Below are positions 35,249 to 47,600 of a stretch of 64,000 nucleotides of DNA, one piece after another. Origin of the DNA: Patella vulgata. Taxonomy: Eukaryota; Mollusca; Gastropoda; Patellidae. The stretch spans positions 73,739,839 through 73,803,838 of the forward strand of contig NC_065883.2 in the NCBI RefSeq assembly GCF_932274485.2, given 5' to 3'. Each line of letters starts with the position of its first letter. Within the stretch, counting starts at the first letter, position 1. The notes under the pieces are model-generated. The model did not search any database. It was not told where the DNA came from and saw only the letters and a list, made by a program, of their open reading frames with translations. The position numbers and the translations under genes were made by a program.

Positions 35249-35397
35249 GTTTTATAGATATATCTTCAAGTTCTTCATATATTCTTCAATTTAATTCATG
35301 GTTATCCTATATGGATGTGTTATCAGTTTAACTTATTTACCAAGGGTATCAGTTCAATTGGTATATATTACATCTTCACTTATAAATAGATAAGCTG

Positions 35398-35641
35398 GAT
35401 TGGATGACCGAATGGTTAGCAAGTGCGCGCTGTATAATAAGGTCTGTCATTGAGTCAACTTGCCTGGTTTCGATTCACCGGTTGTACCTGACAAGGAGTA
35501 AGGTCGCCTGTCCAACCTCGTGAGTTTTCTCCGGGTCTTCTGGTTTCCTCCCACTGCTAAAGACCCCTAAGCTTTAGCGCATTATTGAACCATCTGTTAG
35601 TCCCAAAATGACCTAGTCTATGTCGTGTGGACGTTAAACCA

Positions 35642-35688
<47 letters not shown>

Positions 35689-35690
35689 TG
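35398..35690 (+). mobile_element. SINE-A copy with long (CT)n tail
   Basis: GGATTGGATGACCGAATGGT through body to about 17 CT repeats followed by (CA)n. Confidence 0.85.
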
Positions 35691-35931
35691 TAATATATTC
35701 TATTGATTGGCATACATCCATGATGTTATAATCAATGATTTACTCAACCTTTCTGATTAATTTCTTATTGATATAAAATCACTTGAAGCGGGATGGATGA
35801 ACCCAACCAATATCCAATAGGGGGAGTAGAGTCGACATAGTTTATAGTAAGTATATCAATTTCTGTCTGCGATATTACCATCGCTTGAAGCGGACTTTAA
35901 GGTCTACATATCAACCAACCAGTATGTATAT

Positions 35932-36235
35932 TGGAAATGAAATGAAATGGGGTTTGACGTCCTACTGTTCTGATCCGACTGGGCTATTGATGACGGGTTT
36001 ACCCCATGCAGTGTGCTATGAGGGAAATTTTGCCCGGACAGCGGCGCTACGGCCTACTCTTAAATCAAATTCTAACTGCCAAGGGATCTTTTACGTGCAC
36101 GCCAATGTGTACATGAGACTTCGGTTTTCGTCCTCTTCGAATGACTAGACAGCTTTTCTGCACCACTGACAAGGGGAAACCACGTCGGAAAATCCCTATG
36201 AACTTTCTCGGCCAACACCTGGATCGAACCCTACA
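35932..36235 (-). mobile_element. SINE-B copy
   Basis: AATGAAATGGGGTTTGACG to TTCTCGGCCAACACCTGG, inverse orientation and nearly full length. Confidence 0.8.
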
Positions 36236-36572
36236 TATCAATCAACCAGTATGTATATTGTTGGTGTATGACTTGTGAAACGTAAGAGGTGATGACGACC
36301 ACACCCATCTTATTATAAATTGATTAACCATTTTCTTCCACGCTATGTACAGATCGGATAAACAACACTTTGAAGCGACTATTCACCCAATCCTCTTACA
36401 TTCATTCATTGATTTCTCTTTCTAAAGCAAAATTCCTCACTTGCTGTATCTCGTCTACCTGTGGTGAAATACAAGATTGATACGAGCTAATTTCAATAGC
36501 GAAGCGGACACAGAATATTTGGTTAGAGGGGTTCCGGGGGGGGGGGGGGGTCCCCCGAGTAAACATTCAATT

Positions 36573-36703
36573 GAATTTAAAACAACCATAAGAAATCTAA
36601 AGAACAACAAATCCAGCGGACCAGACTTGATAATCAATGAAATGATTAAACATTCTTCTAGTATTCTTATTGACCACTACCTCAGGTTCTTTAATCTCCA
36701 GGT
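36573..36703 (+). mobile_element. LINE reverse-transcriptase fragment (start of RT domain)
   Basis: The frame reads TTIRNLKNNKSSGPDLIINE followed by MIKHSSSILIDHYLRFFNL. This is the N-terminal RT block of jockey/CR1-like non-LTR elements (the N-K-S-x-G-x-D motif, then the helix ending in FN). It is preceded by a G-rich tract and cut by a SINE-A copy at 36704, so only a short piece remains. Confidence 0.65.
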
Positions 36704-36947
36704 AGTTGGATGGCTGAATGGTTAGCGTGCCCGCGCTGTATCATACAGTCTGTCATTGAGTCGACTGGCGTGGTTTCGAATCCCCGGTTGTACGTGACAA
36801 GGAGTAGGGTCGCCTGTCCAACCTCGTTGGTTTTCTCCGGGTCCTCCCACTGCTAAAGACCCCTACGCGCAAGCGAATTATTGAAATAAAATTAAACCAT
36901 ATGTTAGTCCCGAAATTACCTAGTTTGTGTCGAGTGGACGTTAAACC

Positions 36948-36986
<39 letters not shown>
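36704..36986 (+). mobile_element. SINE-A copy inserted in a LINE fragment, with target duplication
   Basis: Complete SINE-A bounded by TCTTTAATCTCCA on the left (36690-36702) and TCTTTAATCTCCA on the right (from about 36985). Ends in about 15 CT repeats. Confidence 0.85.
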
Positions 36987-36989
<3 letters not shown>

Positions 36990-36995
36990 AATCTC

Positions 36996-37096
36996 CAATC
37001 TGATTAAAACACAGATCCAATTTCGTTTCGTTTTTATAGTTCAAAATTTCGGTAGGCCATCGAAAGTATAAAATAACGAAACGAAATATAGATCCA
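36996..37096 (+). mobile_element. MITE M1, short internally deleted copy
   Basis: CAATCTGATTAAAACACAGA plus the right part AACGAAACGAAATATAGATC. The last bases of the right end are missing. Confidence 0.65.
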
Positions 37097-37296
37097 CCCA
37101 TTCTCTCGTCTGGACATTTCATTAGCTACATCACCCCAACCAACAATAAGTTCAAATTAACACGTTCCACAGCAACAGAATAATAACTGATTTATTTATT
37201 CGGTCATATAGTGCGTGTGTTTGGCGGGAGAGGGGCGGGGGGCTCCACCTAGACCCGCCTCTAGCTATTTCGATACTAAATCCGGCATTTTTAACA

Positions 37297-37948
37297 CATA
37301 AAGATACATTATTAAAGAGCTAAATCTCCCTATTGTAGGTCTTTCTTTAGGCCTTAAATGTTATATACGTTATTATAAGTTATTGATTAGACATTTATTA
37401 ACTTGCCAAGACAATAATCAACTCAAGATGCCATCGGATGCTTTTGATTTTCAACGGATTTAAACACGATTGGCGGTTAATGATTTAATTAAAAAATGGA
37501 TAATCGAGACTTTGTTTACTATCGCAGCAACAGTAGCAATGACAATCGAGACTACTCCGTTCTTCAAATAGCCTTAACGTCGCTCAGACTGAAGTAAATT
37601 TACTGACATTTTCAACATATTCCCTTTTCATTATCTACTGGGGGGGGGTTGGATGGCTGAATGGTTAGCATGCGCGCGCTGTATCATACGGTCTGTCATT
37701 GAGTCAACTGGCGGGGTTTCGATTCCCCGGTTGTACGTGACAAGGAGTAGGGTTGGCTGTCCAACCTCGTGGGTTTTCTCCGGGTCCTCCGGTTTCCTCC
37801 CACTGCTAAAGACCCCTACGCGCAAGCGAATTATAGAAATAAAATTGAACCATATGTTAATCCTGAAATGACCTAGTTTGTGTCTAGTGGACGTTAAACC
37901 CCATTTCTCTCTCTCTCTTTATCTAAATCTTACATAACGTATCTTTAA
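37297..37948 (-). mobile_element. MITE M2 copy carrying a nested SINE-A
   Basis: M2 starts near AAAGATACATTATTAAAGAG and ends AACGTATCTTTAA. SINE-A at 37640-37918 interrupts it. Confidence 0.7.
37640..37918 (+). mobile_element. SINE-A copy, full length and close to consensus
   Basis: G-run, TTGGATGGCTGAATGGTTAG, box B GGTTTCGATTCCCC, TACGCGCAAGCGAATTA, tail (CT)n. One of the best-preserved copies. Confidence 0.88.
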
Positions 37949-38225
37949 GACCTTTCAGACCTATGACGTCGAATACGTGATATTTTATACTGTCATTCAG
38001 GGTGTGGGGGATCCTAGGACCTCTACCTGGATCCGCCACTGGCTAATTTGATACCAGATACTCTCCCGCGTACTTTCATCATATAATATCATCAATAATT
38101 AAAATAAATAATACACGAGGATTCCATCATAACACCGATACATCATACCTAGAGCGTGCGCTGCTTGATTATCAGGCGTGAAATGAAATGAAATGAAATG
38201 GGGTTTAACGTCCATCTTGACTTGT

Positions 38226-38360
38226 ATAGGACTTCTTATACTGGGGGTGCATAGCTAATACATCGAAACACAGCGGTCTCATAATATTTATTATTCAAGG
38301 AGCTTTAATCTATAAGAAACATAAGTACTAATTATTTGACGTCGAACTGGGTTCATTCGT
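38226..38360. repeat. Dispersed repeat R (shared with 61.6 and 62.0 kb)
   Basis: GGACTTCTTATACTGGGGGT, AGGAGCTTTAATCTATAAGA and ATTTGACGTCGAACTGGGTT match 61634-61770 closely and 62035-62098 in part. The family is unknown. Confidence 0.6.
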
Positions 38361-38389
38361 GTATTAAGTTATAATACATACAGCCTGTA

Positions 38390-38720
38390 AGACTGTATAC
38401 ATTGTGAGGATTTAGTTTTAATCAGAGAAGACCGGTGTATGGAAGATGGCGGTACATATATAAACATCATTAGGGTTATATTAAAGGTAAGACTGAATGA
38501 ATGGAAATGGGGTTTAGCGTCCCACTTTTATGCACCAACCGGGATAATGAAGACGGGATACGCCAGGAGGGAAATTATACTATAGATTATATACAGTGTG
38601 TGGATTTAGTTATATACCAAGGTTCTTATATTATAGATTTATACAGTGTGTGAATTTAGTTATAATCAGAGAAGACCAGTGCGTGGATGATCACATTGTA
38701 CAGATAAAAACATTAAAGGT
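38390..38720. repeat. Local triplication with a SINE-B remnant
   Basis: Three diverged copies of TACAGTGTGTGGATTTAGTTATA with AATCAGAGAAGACC, and an inverse SINE-B remnant at 38505-38577. Confidence 0.5.
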
Positions 38721-38756
38721 AAGAATGAATGAATGAAAATGGGGTATAACGTCCTA

Positions 38757-39116
38757 TTTGTCTGGTGGCTAAGCGGGTAAGACGCCGACTCGCTAGCCTG
38801 GAGGTCTGTGTTCGCTCCCTGCATTGGCCGAGAAAGTTCATCCAGATTTTCCGGCGTGGTTCCCCCTTGTCAGTGATGCAGGACGGAGGGCCTGACAAGG
38901 ACAGATGTCTAGTCGTTCGGATTGTACGAAAACCCAAGGTCCCGTGTACACATTGGCGTGCACGTAAAAGATTCATTGAAAGTTGGAATTCGATATAAGA
39001 GTAGGCCACAGTGCCGCTCTCCGGGCAAAATTTCCCTCATAGCACACTGTATGGCGTATGCCCGTCTTCATTAGCCCAGTTCGGAGCAGAACAGTGGACG
39101 TTAAACCCCATTTCAT
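38757..39116 (+). mobile_element. SINE-B copy, full length
   Basis: GGTGGCTAAGCGGGTAAGAC, GGCCGAGAAAGTTCATCCAG, TGTACACATTGGCGTGCACG, tail GTGGACGTTAAACCCCATTT. Confidence 0.85.
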
Positions 39117-39275
39117 TTTCTATTTGTCTGCACCGTTCGAGCTAAATGAAGACGGGTGTGTTATAAGAGGAATTTTGCCCGGACAGCAATTTAATTCCAA
39201 CTGTCAAGGGTTCTTTAACGTTTGCGTCAAACTGTACACTGCATATGGTTCCTTGACAAAGGGGTGAGACAATAG
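39117..39275 (-). mobile_element. SINE-B fragment, inverse
   Basis: It reads back through GAGCTAAATGAAGACGG and GGAATTTTGCCCGGACAGC to TTGACAAAGGGG. With the preceding copy it forms a tail-to-tail pair. Confidence 0.65.
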
Positions 39276-39503
39276 ACGATTAAATATATTATTATTCCAA
39301 TTACGCAAATCATAATCGATTACTGTATTGGTGAATCGTGTTTGGAGCAGTCGGTGCAATTTACTGGATATTGGTATAGCGACGGTTCGATAATTGAGCA
39401 TCAATCCACAATGTTATATGTTTGACATTTGAACGATAGGTTGAGCAGAATCTAAGCAGAACCATACATAGTGACTGTGAATTAAACAGAGCTTTCACAT
39501 CTG

Positions 39504-39767
39504 GGGTGGTGGGTGGGGAGGGGGCGAATGGTTAACGCATGTGCGTTGCATTATAAGGTATGTCATTGAGACAAGTGTACGTGCGCGGAGTAGAGCCTCC
39601 TTTCCAACCTCGTGGGTTTTCTCCGGGTCCTCCGGTTTCCTCCCACTGCTAAAGACCCTTAAGCTCAAGCGAATTATTGGAATAAAATTGAACCATATGT
39701 TAGTCTTGAAATGACCTAGTTTGTGTCAAGTGGACGTAAGACCCCATTTCTCCCCCCCACCCCTCTC
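39504..39767 (+). mobile_element. SINE-A copy with 13-bp target duplication
   Basis: Bounded by GCTTTCACATCTG at 39491-39503 and 39768-39780. The tail is C-rich rather than (CT)n. Confidence 0.85.
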
Positions 39768-39929
39768 GCTTTCACATCTGTAGTAAGCAGACATGGCAGT
39801 TGTGTGCTAATAGAGTTAGAAACTATTTTGAAACCATTTGATTTTTTTCCTTTCGAGAGGGATCGCAATAAATCTAACCCATGACGCTCCCTTCTTTTGA
39901 CATAAACCTCGTCTTCCCGACTTCCCAAA

Positions 39930-40780
39930 TTTCACCTTTTTGGGCAGTGGCTCAACACTTCGAAGCACAACGTCACTGGTATATGCAGCGAGGTGGCATT
40001 TAAGTTTCGATTTATAATATCTTAATACAAATTAGACAACATATTAATAAATACATTTCCGCCTACTAACAAAATCGTAACAAAAGAAAAAAACCCAAAA
40101 ACCAGCTAACAAGGTCGTCACTTCAAAATTGTATTAAAAAAAACAAATCAAGGCATGTCAATCGAGTATATATCATCCCTTTATTTAGTTTTTCCAGTGA
40201 TGTTAATTCATGTAGATCACGTAGTTATTTATTATCTTTATTCATGGGCTAAACAAATGAAAAGTGACCTAAATAAAAGCCGTAAGACGGGCTTGTTAAA
40301 ACTATAGACACGTTTCATCGTTTCATGGAGGCTATATGTAGGTGATGTGTTTTCATTCATGAAGCTTATGACAACAAATTGAATTCGTCCAGAGATCCGT
40401 GGGTTAGTATTGACTGTCTTATATACAAGAATACCTGTTTGTAATTCATCAATACAGGTATGAAATGCATTTAGTTTTATTACAAAATATCTCCATTTTG
40501 TTGGTGTTTACACCTGGCTGTGTCAGTAATTTTATTAATCCGAATGTAAATTTAACAGGTAAAATAGGACACAGGTGAAAATAAGCCATATTTTTTGTAA
40601 AATTCGTGATGTGGTCCATCACACTTGTACGTCCACACCTGTTGGTTTGAGTTTTTATAAATCATGTTTTATTATAGAGATTGTTGAATATTGAATGTAA
40701 AGAGAATGGAATGAACCAGCGATATTGTTTTAATAACAAATCACATCTATTAATATATCAGATCATAAATACACAACTTT
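39930..40780. other. Spacer between the two calmodulin genes, no gene seen
   Basis: AT-rich sequence without recognised repeats. A 69-aa frame at 40681-40890 is Val/Leu/Tyr low-complexity from a tandem repeat. Confidence 0.4.
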
Positions 40781-40937
40781 TAATGGCGTTTTTGATATAC
40801 GTATGCTGTGTGTATACTGTGTGTAATACGTATACTGTGTGTATACTTTTGCATTTGTTTTTGTTTTCATTGCTTACTGGACTTGATTAGATATGTCTTG
40901 AATATATATGGCTTCATTGCATTGTTTAATATTGGGG

Positions 40938-41058
40938 GGGGGGGGGATCGGTCGCCGAATGGTTAACGCGTGTGCGTTTGATCACGAGGTCTGTCATTGA
41001 GCCAAGCGGCGTGGTTTCCATTCAAACCTCGTGGGTTTCCTCCCACCGCTAAAGACCC
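40938..41058 (+). mobile_element. SINE-A fragment
   Basis: G-run, GCCGAATGGTTAACGCG, then a jump from box B to CTCGTGGGTTTCCTCCC and GCTAAAGACCCCTAC. Confidence 0.7.
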
Positions 41059-41155
41059 CTACTTTGTGTATACTTTTGCATTTGTTTTTTTTATTGCCTA
41101 CTGGTGTTCGGTTAGATATGTCTTGAATAATTATGGCTTCATTTTTTAATATTGA

Positions 41156-41385
41156 AATAAAATGAAATGGGGTTTAACGTCCTACTGTTCTGCTCCTATA
41201 CTGGTCTAATGAAGATGGGCATACGCCATGCTATGGGTGAAATTTTACCAGGGTAGCGGCATCATGGCCTACTCTTATATTGAATTCCAACTGACAAGGG
41301 ATCTTTAACGTGCACGCCAATGTATACAAAGGCTTTGGTTTTTCGTCCCATCCGAATGACTAGACAGTAGTCCTTGTCAGGCTTA
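41156..41385 (-). mobile_element. SINE-B copy
   Basis: AATGAAATGGGGTTTAACGT to TAGTCCTTGTCAGGC. Confidence 0.75.
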
Positions 41386-41526
41386 ATGGCGTCTTAGATA
41401 TACGTATGCTGTGTATACTATGTGTTTACTTCGCATTTGTTTTGTTTTTTTTGCCTACTGGGCCTATTTAGATATTTATTGAATAATAATAATGACTTCA
41501 TTGTTTAATATTGAATTGAAATGAGG

Positions 41527-42023
41527 TTAAAGGAGCTAAGTCTCTAACTCAATATTTTCCATAATATTTGAAATTAAAAACACGAATTAGTATTCAATAT
41601 TGGTGAATTTCAATCAATATTGATTTGTTATCTTGTAGTTAAACTATAGGACTCTAATATCAAATATTTAAGACACAATTAACATTTTATAATCAGTACA
41701 CGGGTCGTGTACCTATGGTTTCGGGTGCCATTTTGTAATGAAGAAATAAAAACATATTCTACAACATAATACGGAAGCAACTAGTAAAGACTGATTCACA
41801 AAATAATAATTTAAAAACGTGTAGAATTGCCTAAGCGGGCGTAAACGACTGCCGTTCAATTTGAACTGTTTGCGTATTTCACCGAACATAATTGAGTAGA
41901 AATCTTGATATTTTTTTCTCAAAAATTAAATATAAATCACTGTACATATTATATAAATATGTGCTTTTACAAACATGTTGGTCTATTTCAAAGTTTCAAA
42001 AAATAGAGCCATACGCCCTTTAA
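41527..42023 (-). mobile_element. MITE M3 copy, TTAA ends
   Basis: TTAAAGGAGCTAAGTCTCTA to ATACGCCCTTTAA, about 497 bp. Confidence 0.7.
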
Positions 42024-42342
42024 CTATATACATACAAAAAAATAAAAAAAGAATAAAAGAAAAGTACAAATATTCCGGACCAGGTGTCTATGCAGTCGGA
42101 TTGTCCATTGTATAAATCTGAAAACAAATTATTTATCCCACATAATCCATGGACGTGAAGATAATCCACTGATCATGGTTTTTGTTGAATAATTAACTTA
42201 ATAAATATTCAATAAGCTTATTGTTGATTTCTGAAGAGATTAATTGGTTTAACATTCAATTCCATTCTTCATTGTGTGATATACGTATATTCGTTCATTT
42301 TATCTTCAATATATACATTTATATACAAACATATCATCATCA

Positions 42343-42850
42343 ATGCAAGGAGTAGGGTCGCTTGCCTAACTGCGTGGGTTTTCTCACCCCCCCCCCCCTC
42401 CCCAACCGGTTTCCTTTCAGTGTTAACGACCACTCCCCACTGCTAAAAACCTCTTCGCGCAATCGAATTATTGAAATAAAATTGAACAATATGTTAGTCC
42501 CGAAATGACCTAGTTTGTGTTGAGTGGGCGTTTACCCCCCTCTCTCTCTCTCTGTCTCTCTCTCTCTTCGTGTGTGTGTCCTCCAGTTTCCTCCCGCTGC
42601 TAAAGACCCCTTCGCGCACTCGAATTATTGAAATAAAATTAAACTATATGTTAGTCCCGAAATGACCTAGTTTGTGTTGAGTGGGCGTTAAACCCCATCA
42701 CCCCCTCTCTGTCCCCCCCTCTCTCTCTCTCTTCGTGTGTGTGTCCTCTAGTTTCCTCCCACTGCTAAAATTGAACCATATGTTAGTCCTGAAATGATCT
42801 AGTTTGTGTTGAGCGGACTTTAAACGCCATTCTCCCTCTCTCTCCTTTCC
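42343..42850 (+). mobile_element. Tandem SINE-A 3' halves
   Basis: Three successive 3' halves, each ending in a CT tract. The second and third (42561-42722 and 42723-42850) share the junction CTTCGTGTGTGTGTCCTC, so they arose by duplication and not by separate insertion. Confidence 0.75.
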
Positions 42851-43194
42851 ATGTTTTATTTATGCAATCACCTTGAATACAAAGCTGCCAAGACTATTTA
42901 TAGATCACGGCGCCCTTGTTTATATTTAGTATATGAAGTAATTAATGTAGATATTACGTCTACCAGTCGAGATAATTGAAAGGTTAAATAGATTACACAT
43001 ACTGTATATATTTTACTTATTACATATATACACACAATAGGATACAATAGAGTCTGGGTGTTACTTGATATAATCTGTTATATACATACAATATGGTGCA
43101 GTAAAACATGGCAGTAAGTATATAGGTCTTTTATATTTCTATCTAAAACGTCTCATCACCATTTTTTGACTTAGTTCCTCGGGGTTTCTCGGTC

Positions 43195-43680
43195 TCGTTT
43201 TATAAGTGGGGTGGGGTGGGGTGGGGGAGGGCGTCCATTCGTGAGGATGAGACGATTAATAACAGTTGACAGTTAGAATTCGAGGGAGGGAAGACTAAAG
43301 CATCGATGTCCGGCAATATTTCCTTCGTTGTAACCTGCATCACATATGTCCGCGATCCTTTTTCATGGGTGGCGGGGCGGGGCGGGGGTGGGGGCGTTCA
43401 TTTGTGCGGACAAGACGATTAAATAACAGTTGACAGTTAGAATTCGAGGGAGTGAAGACTGAAGCATCGATGTACGGCAATATTTCCCTCGTTGTAACCT
43501 GCAACACATATGCCCGGGATCCTGTTTCCTGGGTGGTAGGGAGGGCGTCCATTCGTACGGACAAGACGATTAAATAACCCTTGATAGTTGGAATTCGAGG
43601 AAGGGAAGACTGAAGCGGCGCTGCCCGACAGTAAACTGCATCGTATATCCCCATGATCGAGCCTTACTAATTGAGTAACC
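43195..43680. repeat. Tandem repeat of about 150-163 bp, three copies, SINE-B derived
   Basis: Each unit holds GGGCGTCCATTCGT, ACAAGACGATTAAATAA, GACAGTTAGAATTCGAGGGA and GCAATATTTCCCTCGTTGTA. The last parts resemble the SINE-B body. Unit starts are near 43231, 43394 and 43545. Confidence 0.7.
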
Positions 43681-43852
43681 GTGCATTTTGGCAGTAATCT
43701 AGGTTTGTTTTGTTTATCTATTGCCAATTAATAGTGAATTTATAATGATATAACTTATTACGTAGTAAGCAACTAGATATCTACATTTATAACTGTTTAT
43801 CTAAGATAATAAACGTGAGTATCGGTGCATGTTTAGACGTTTATATACGGTC

Positions 43853-43930
43853 TAGTAAGTAGTAAGTAAGTTTATTGCATAAAAACGCCCACGGGGAGTA
43901 GCATACAATTACAAAATGAAAGAATAATCA
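43853..43930 (-). repeat. Possible retroposon 3' end
   Basis: AGTAAGTAAGTTTATTGCAT followed by AAAACGCCCACGGGGAGTAG resembles the reverse of a LINE or SINE 3' end. It is the only copy seen here. Confidence 0.3.
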
Positions 43931-44221
43931 CATTAGAACAAACATACATAAGCATAGATAAACGCTTCCTTGTTCACTACTGATTCAAGGGCGATGTGTA
44001 AAGATGTCTTAATCGAACAAAATACCTAATTCAATCTTATAATGTAGTTAGGTGAGAAGGGAGTAAGGCGTGGGGTGGGGTGCACAGGTTTGGTTAACAG
44101 AATATATCTATTTTTGCCTGAATTACATGATTTAGCTGAATATAGCAAAGCCTGGCTCAATGACAGGCCTTATTATCTAAGCGCACGCGTTAGACCCCCC
44201 CCCCACCATTTAAAATAGTGT

Positions 44222-44445
44222 GGGGGTTGGATGGCCGAATGGTTAGCACGTGCGCGCTATATCATGAGGTCTGTCATTGAGTCAACTGGCATGGTTTCGA
44301 TTCCCCTGTTGTACGTGACAAGGAGTAGGATCGCCTGTCCAACCTCGTGGGTTTCCTCCGGGTTCTCCGGTTTCCTCCCACTGCTAAATACCCCTACGCG
44401 CAAGCGACTTATTGAAATAAAATTGAAACATATGTTAGTCCCTAA

Positions 44446-44500
<55 letters not shown>
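44222..44500 (+). mobile_element. SINE-A copy with long (CT)n tail
   Basis: GGTTGGATGGCCGAATGGTT, box B GGTTTCGATTCCCC, body to TTAGTCCC, then a deletion directly to about 20 CT repeats. Confidence 0.85.
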
Positions 44501-44502
<2 letters not shown>

Positions 44503-44671
44503 TAAATTAGTGTTAGGACTATGTATATTTATATATATATATCTATATATTTCAGATATTTTGAAGTATCCGTGATACGTATAAACTTGCTGATGTTATA
44601 GATGTCCTTGTAGATAAAGCCCTATATTGTCTTACATCCTATTCAACCTATAATAGTATACAACATTCAAC

Positions 44672-47600
44672 ATGGTAAGTATCATTAAATTCTTTTCTTT
44701 TATTAAGGATTATAGATTATTAAAGATACATTATGGGAGATTAGATAAAGAGCTGGCAGTTCTCACTATAATAGTTACAAACTAGATACTGTAAAGGGAA
44801 TTTGCCGAAAATTTCATTCAAATTGATCCACTCCGAACCGAGATATTAGCGTTTGAATTTTAGGCTAACCTCGATCATCATTACTGAAGTCGGTACGATA
44901 AAAAAAACACAAAGTCTCGATTAAATCATGAATGAAAGTTGAGCAGCAAAGCGGATCCTAATCCAGTAAATATCTCAGGCTAGCGATGACATTGAGAGTT
45001 GATTATGTTCTGGATAAGTTAATTAATGTCTAATTAATAATTTAGATAACATTGCAGGCCTAAAGAAAGACCTGCAATAGGCAGATTTAGCTCTTGCATA
45101 ATGTATGTTTAATATGATTAATACAATGACATCATTATTAATATGACGTCATAATGTATGTTTAACAAAGTCTCAATCATCCATTTTTGCGTTTAATCAT
45201 CAACGGATTCAAATCCATTGAAAATCGAACACATAAGTTGGCATCTAGTGTTGATTATGGTCTTTTCATGTTATTAAATGTCTAATCGTTCGGACGGGAC
45301 GAAAAACCGAGGACCCGTGTATGCATTGACGTGCACGTAAAAGATCCACTGGCCAGTAGAAATCAAAATAAGAGTAGACAGTAACGCCATTGCCAGGGTC
45401 AATTGCCCCCCCCCCCCCCCATAGCACACTACATGGCGTGTATCCTTTTTTTTATTAGCCCTGCAGTAGATCTAGAGAAGTAGGACGTTAAACACTATTT
45501 CATTTCATTTCAATTGGTTTACCTCATAATTTATTATATATTTCAGAGTTCAGGAGATAAGGTAGCAGGTATGTACACACACTTGAATAATATGGGTTTA
45601 ATACAATCTGTAATACAATATTAGTCATTTGTAATATAACCCTAACGGTATATTTGTGATATACCGGTAACCCTAATGGTATATGCAAATTAAACACCAA
45701 CTTGTAAAGGATATATCCACTGTCATGTCATGGGTACATGAAATTATTTGATTTAGACAAGGAGGGGCGGATTGGCTCCGTCCGAATATGCTATAACGTG
45801 ACTTCTAGAGTTTTTAGAAAGTTATGAATAATTATACTATTACAATCTGATTAAAACACAGATCTTCGTGAAGTGGAGGCCATCGAAATTATTGAAATAA
45901 AATTCAAATAAGATCGACCATATGTTAGTCCCGAAATGACCTAGTTTGTGTCGAGTGGTCGTTACCCCCCCCCCCCTCTCTCTCTCTCTCTCTGTCTTTT
46001 AATCCGGTCCTTCTTTTCACTACTATTATATGATTGTAGAGCAAGAGTCTCGCCACTTCAGTACAACTAAAATATGTCAAGCAATGTGAACTAGAATAAC
46101 TTGTTGGTTGTTCCCCTCCGGGATTAGGAGCCCTAAAGCTCAAGTTTTATTAGTATCATAGCAATCTGTTTCACAGAGGATTACGAAAGTCTTCTAATAT
46201 CTCTGTAAAAGATGACTACCTTTAACACGTGACGTCTCATCACGCGGCGTCAATCATTGGCTTAATGGCGCGTGCATTGTTTACATAAGACGTTCTAGTT
46301 CGGGCAGAATGGAGACTTTTACTCATTTTAATAACCATTTGCACTAAATAGGAAATAATTTTGTTTACCTACAAATACGTCAAACGCCTTTATTTATTTT
46401 TCTAATACATGAAAAAAATGTTTTAGAATTTAACTTGTCGCAGGAAAAAAGTTAATATTTGTGGCTCATTAAGTCGCATCGATGTCATCCTTATCAGTGA
46501 TTGTAGCGGCCTAGCGAAAATTCACCGCTGATCATTGTGGTATCATAGTAGACAACCTAGAGTTGATCTATCTGATTAAAATACAGATGTATATTTCGTT
46601 TCGTTTTTTTTATACTTTCGATGGCCTACACTACATGAAAATCTGACCGATTGTACTGGACAGTCGTGTCAGGGGTCGTACGAGCTGCTTGTGACCCTAT
46701 GACGTCAGGCATTGATTAATCAATCAGCGTTGACATTTCTAGTGGTTTACCCACAGTTCCGTGCATCGCACGCCAAGAACTTGCCGTAACAAACCGTTTC
46801 ATTGGCTAATCCCTCGCTTCAACCAGAACGCCGGTAATATAAAAACTCTTTCCAGATCCTAGTGTTGTGAAGAGAGGTAAAACGAAATTTTGAACTATAA
46901 AAACGAAACGAAATAGGATCTGTGTTTTAATCAGATTGTATCATAATAGACAGCCTAGGGTTGATAAAATTTATATAATAATAATATTAACATTATCTTG
47001 TATATTATTTTATGAACAGAAGCGTTTCGATTATTTGATCAACGTGGAAGTGGTTATATACCTATAGAAGAAATTGGTACAGCAGTCCGTGCTCTGGGTC
47101 ATATCATCACTGACGCAGAGTTAAATGTCATGTTACAGCGATTAGGTGTCGGTAGTAAGTATTTAAACCAGGCTACAATTTATAGTTTTTACCCGTGGTG
47201 CTAACAACACCATATGGTCTAGTCGTTCGGATGGTACAAAAAAACGAGTTCCTGTGTACACATACAGGGACTAAGTGAGAGGGACGCAATGACGAGCTTT
47301 GTGTCATGGTTTTAAGTTTTTGCGTCCCCTTGTTTTTGTGCCCCCTCGCAAATGGCAAAAAACACGCGGTTTCTATGTGGTTTCAATTATAATCATAATG
47401 CTTAACCAGTGTCATACATATACCATGGGTCAGATATCCTACAAATCGACTCTAGCATGTTCCACACAGCCTAATATTACCCGGTGGCACTGGGAGGGAC
47501 TGTCACCCCCCCTCCCCCGTACACATACAAAAATTGTTTTTGTGGGGACCGGATGGGATCTTGTTCCTCGTGCAAAAGCCTGGTTCACCACGCCCCTGTG

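Larger units (their letters stand above)
40785..41520. repeat. Three copies of a 100-130-bp unit separated by different SINEs
   Basis: Units end with GGCTTCATTGTTTAATATTG-like sequence at about 40935, 41155 and 41517, and start with GTATACTTTTGCATTTG-like sequence. A SINE-A piece (40938-41058) separates units 1 and 2, and an inverse SINE-B (41156-41385) units 2 and 3. Confidence 0.65.

Noticed and set aside
38226-38360. Repeat R as a terminal repeat of a larger retroelement
   Set aside because: No paired copy with an internal coding region was seen; three unpaired fragments only.
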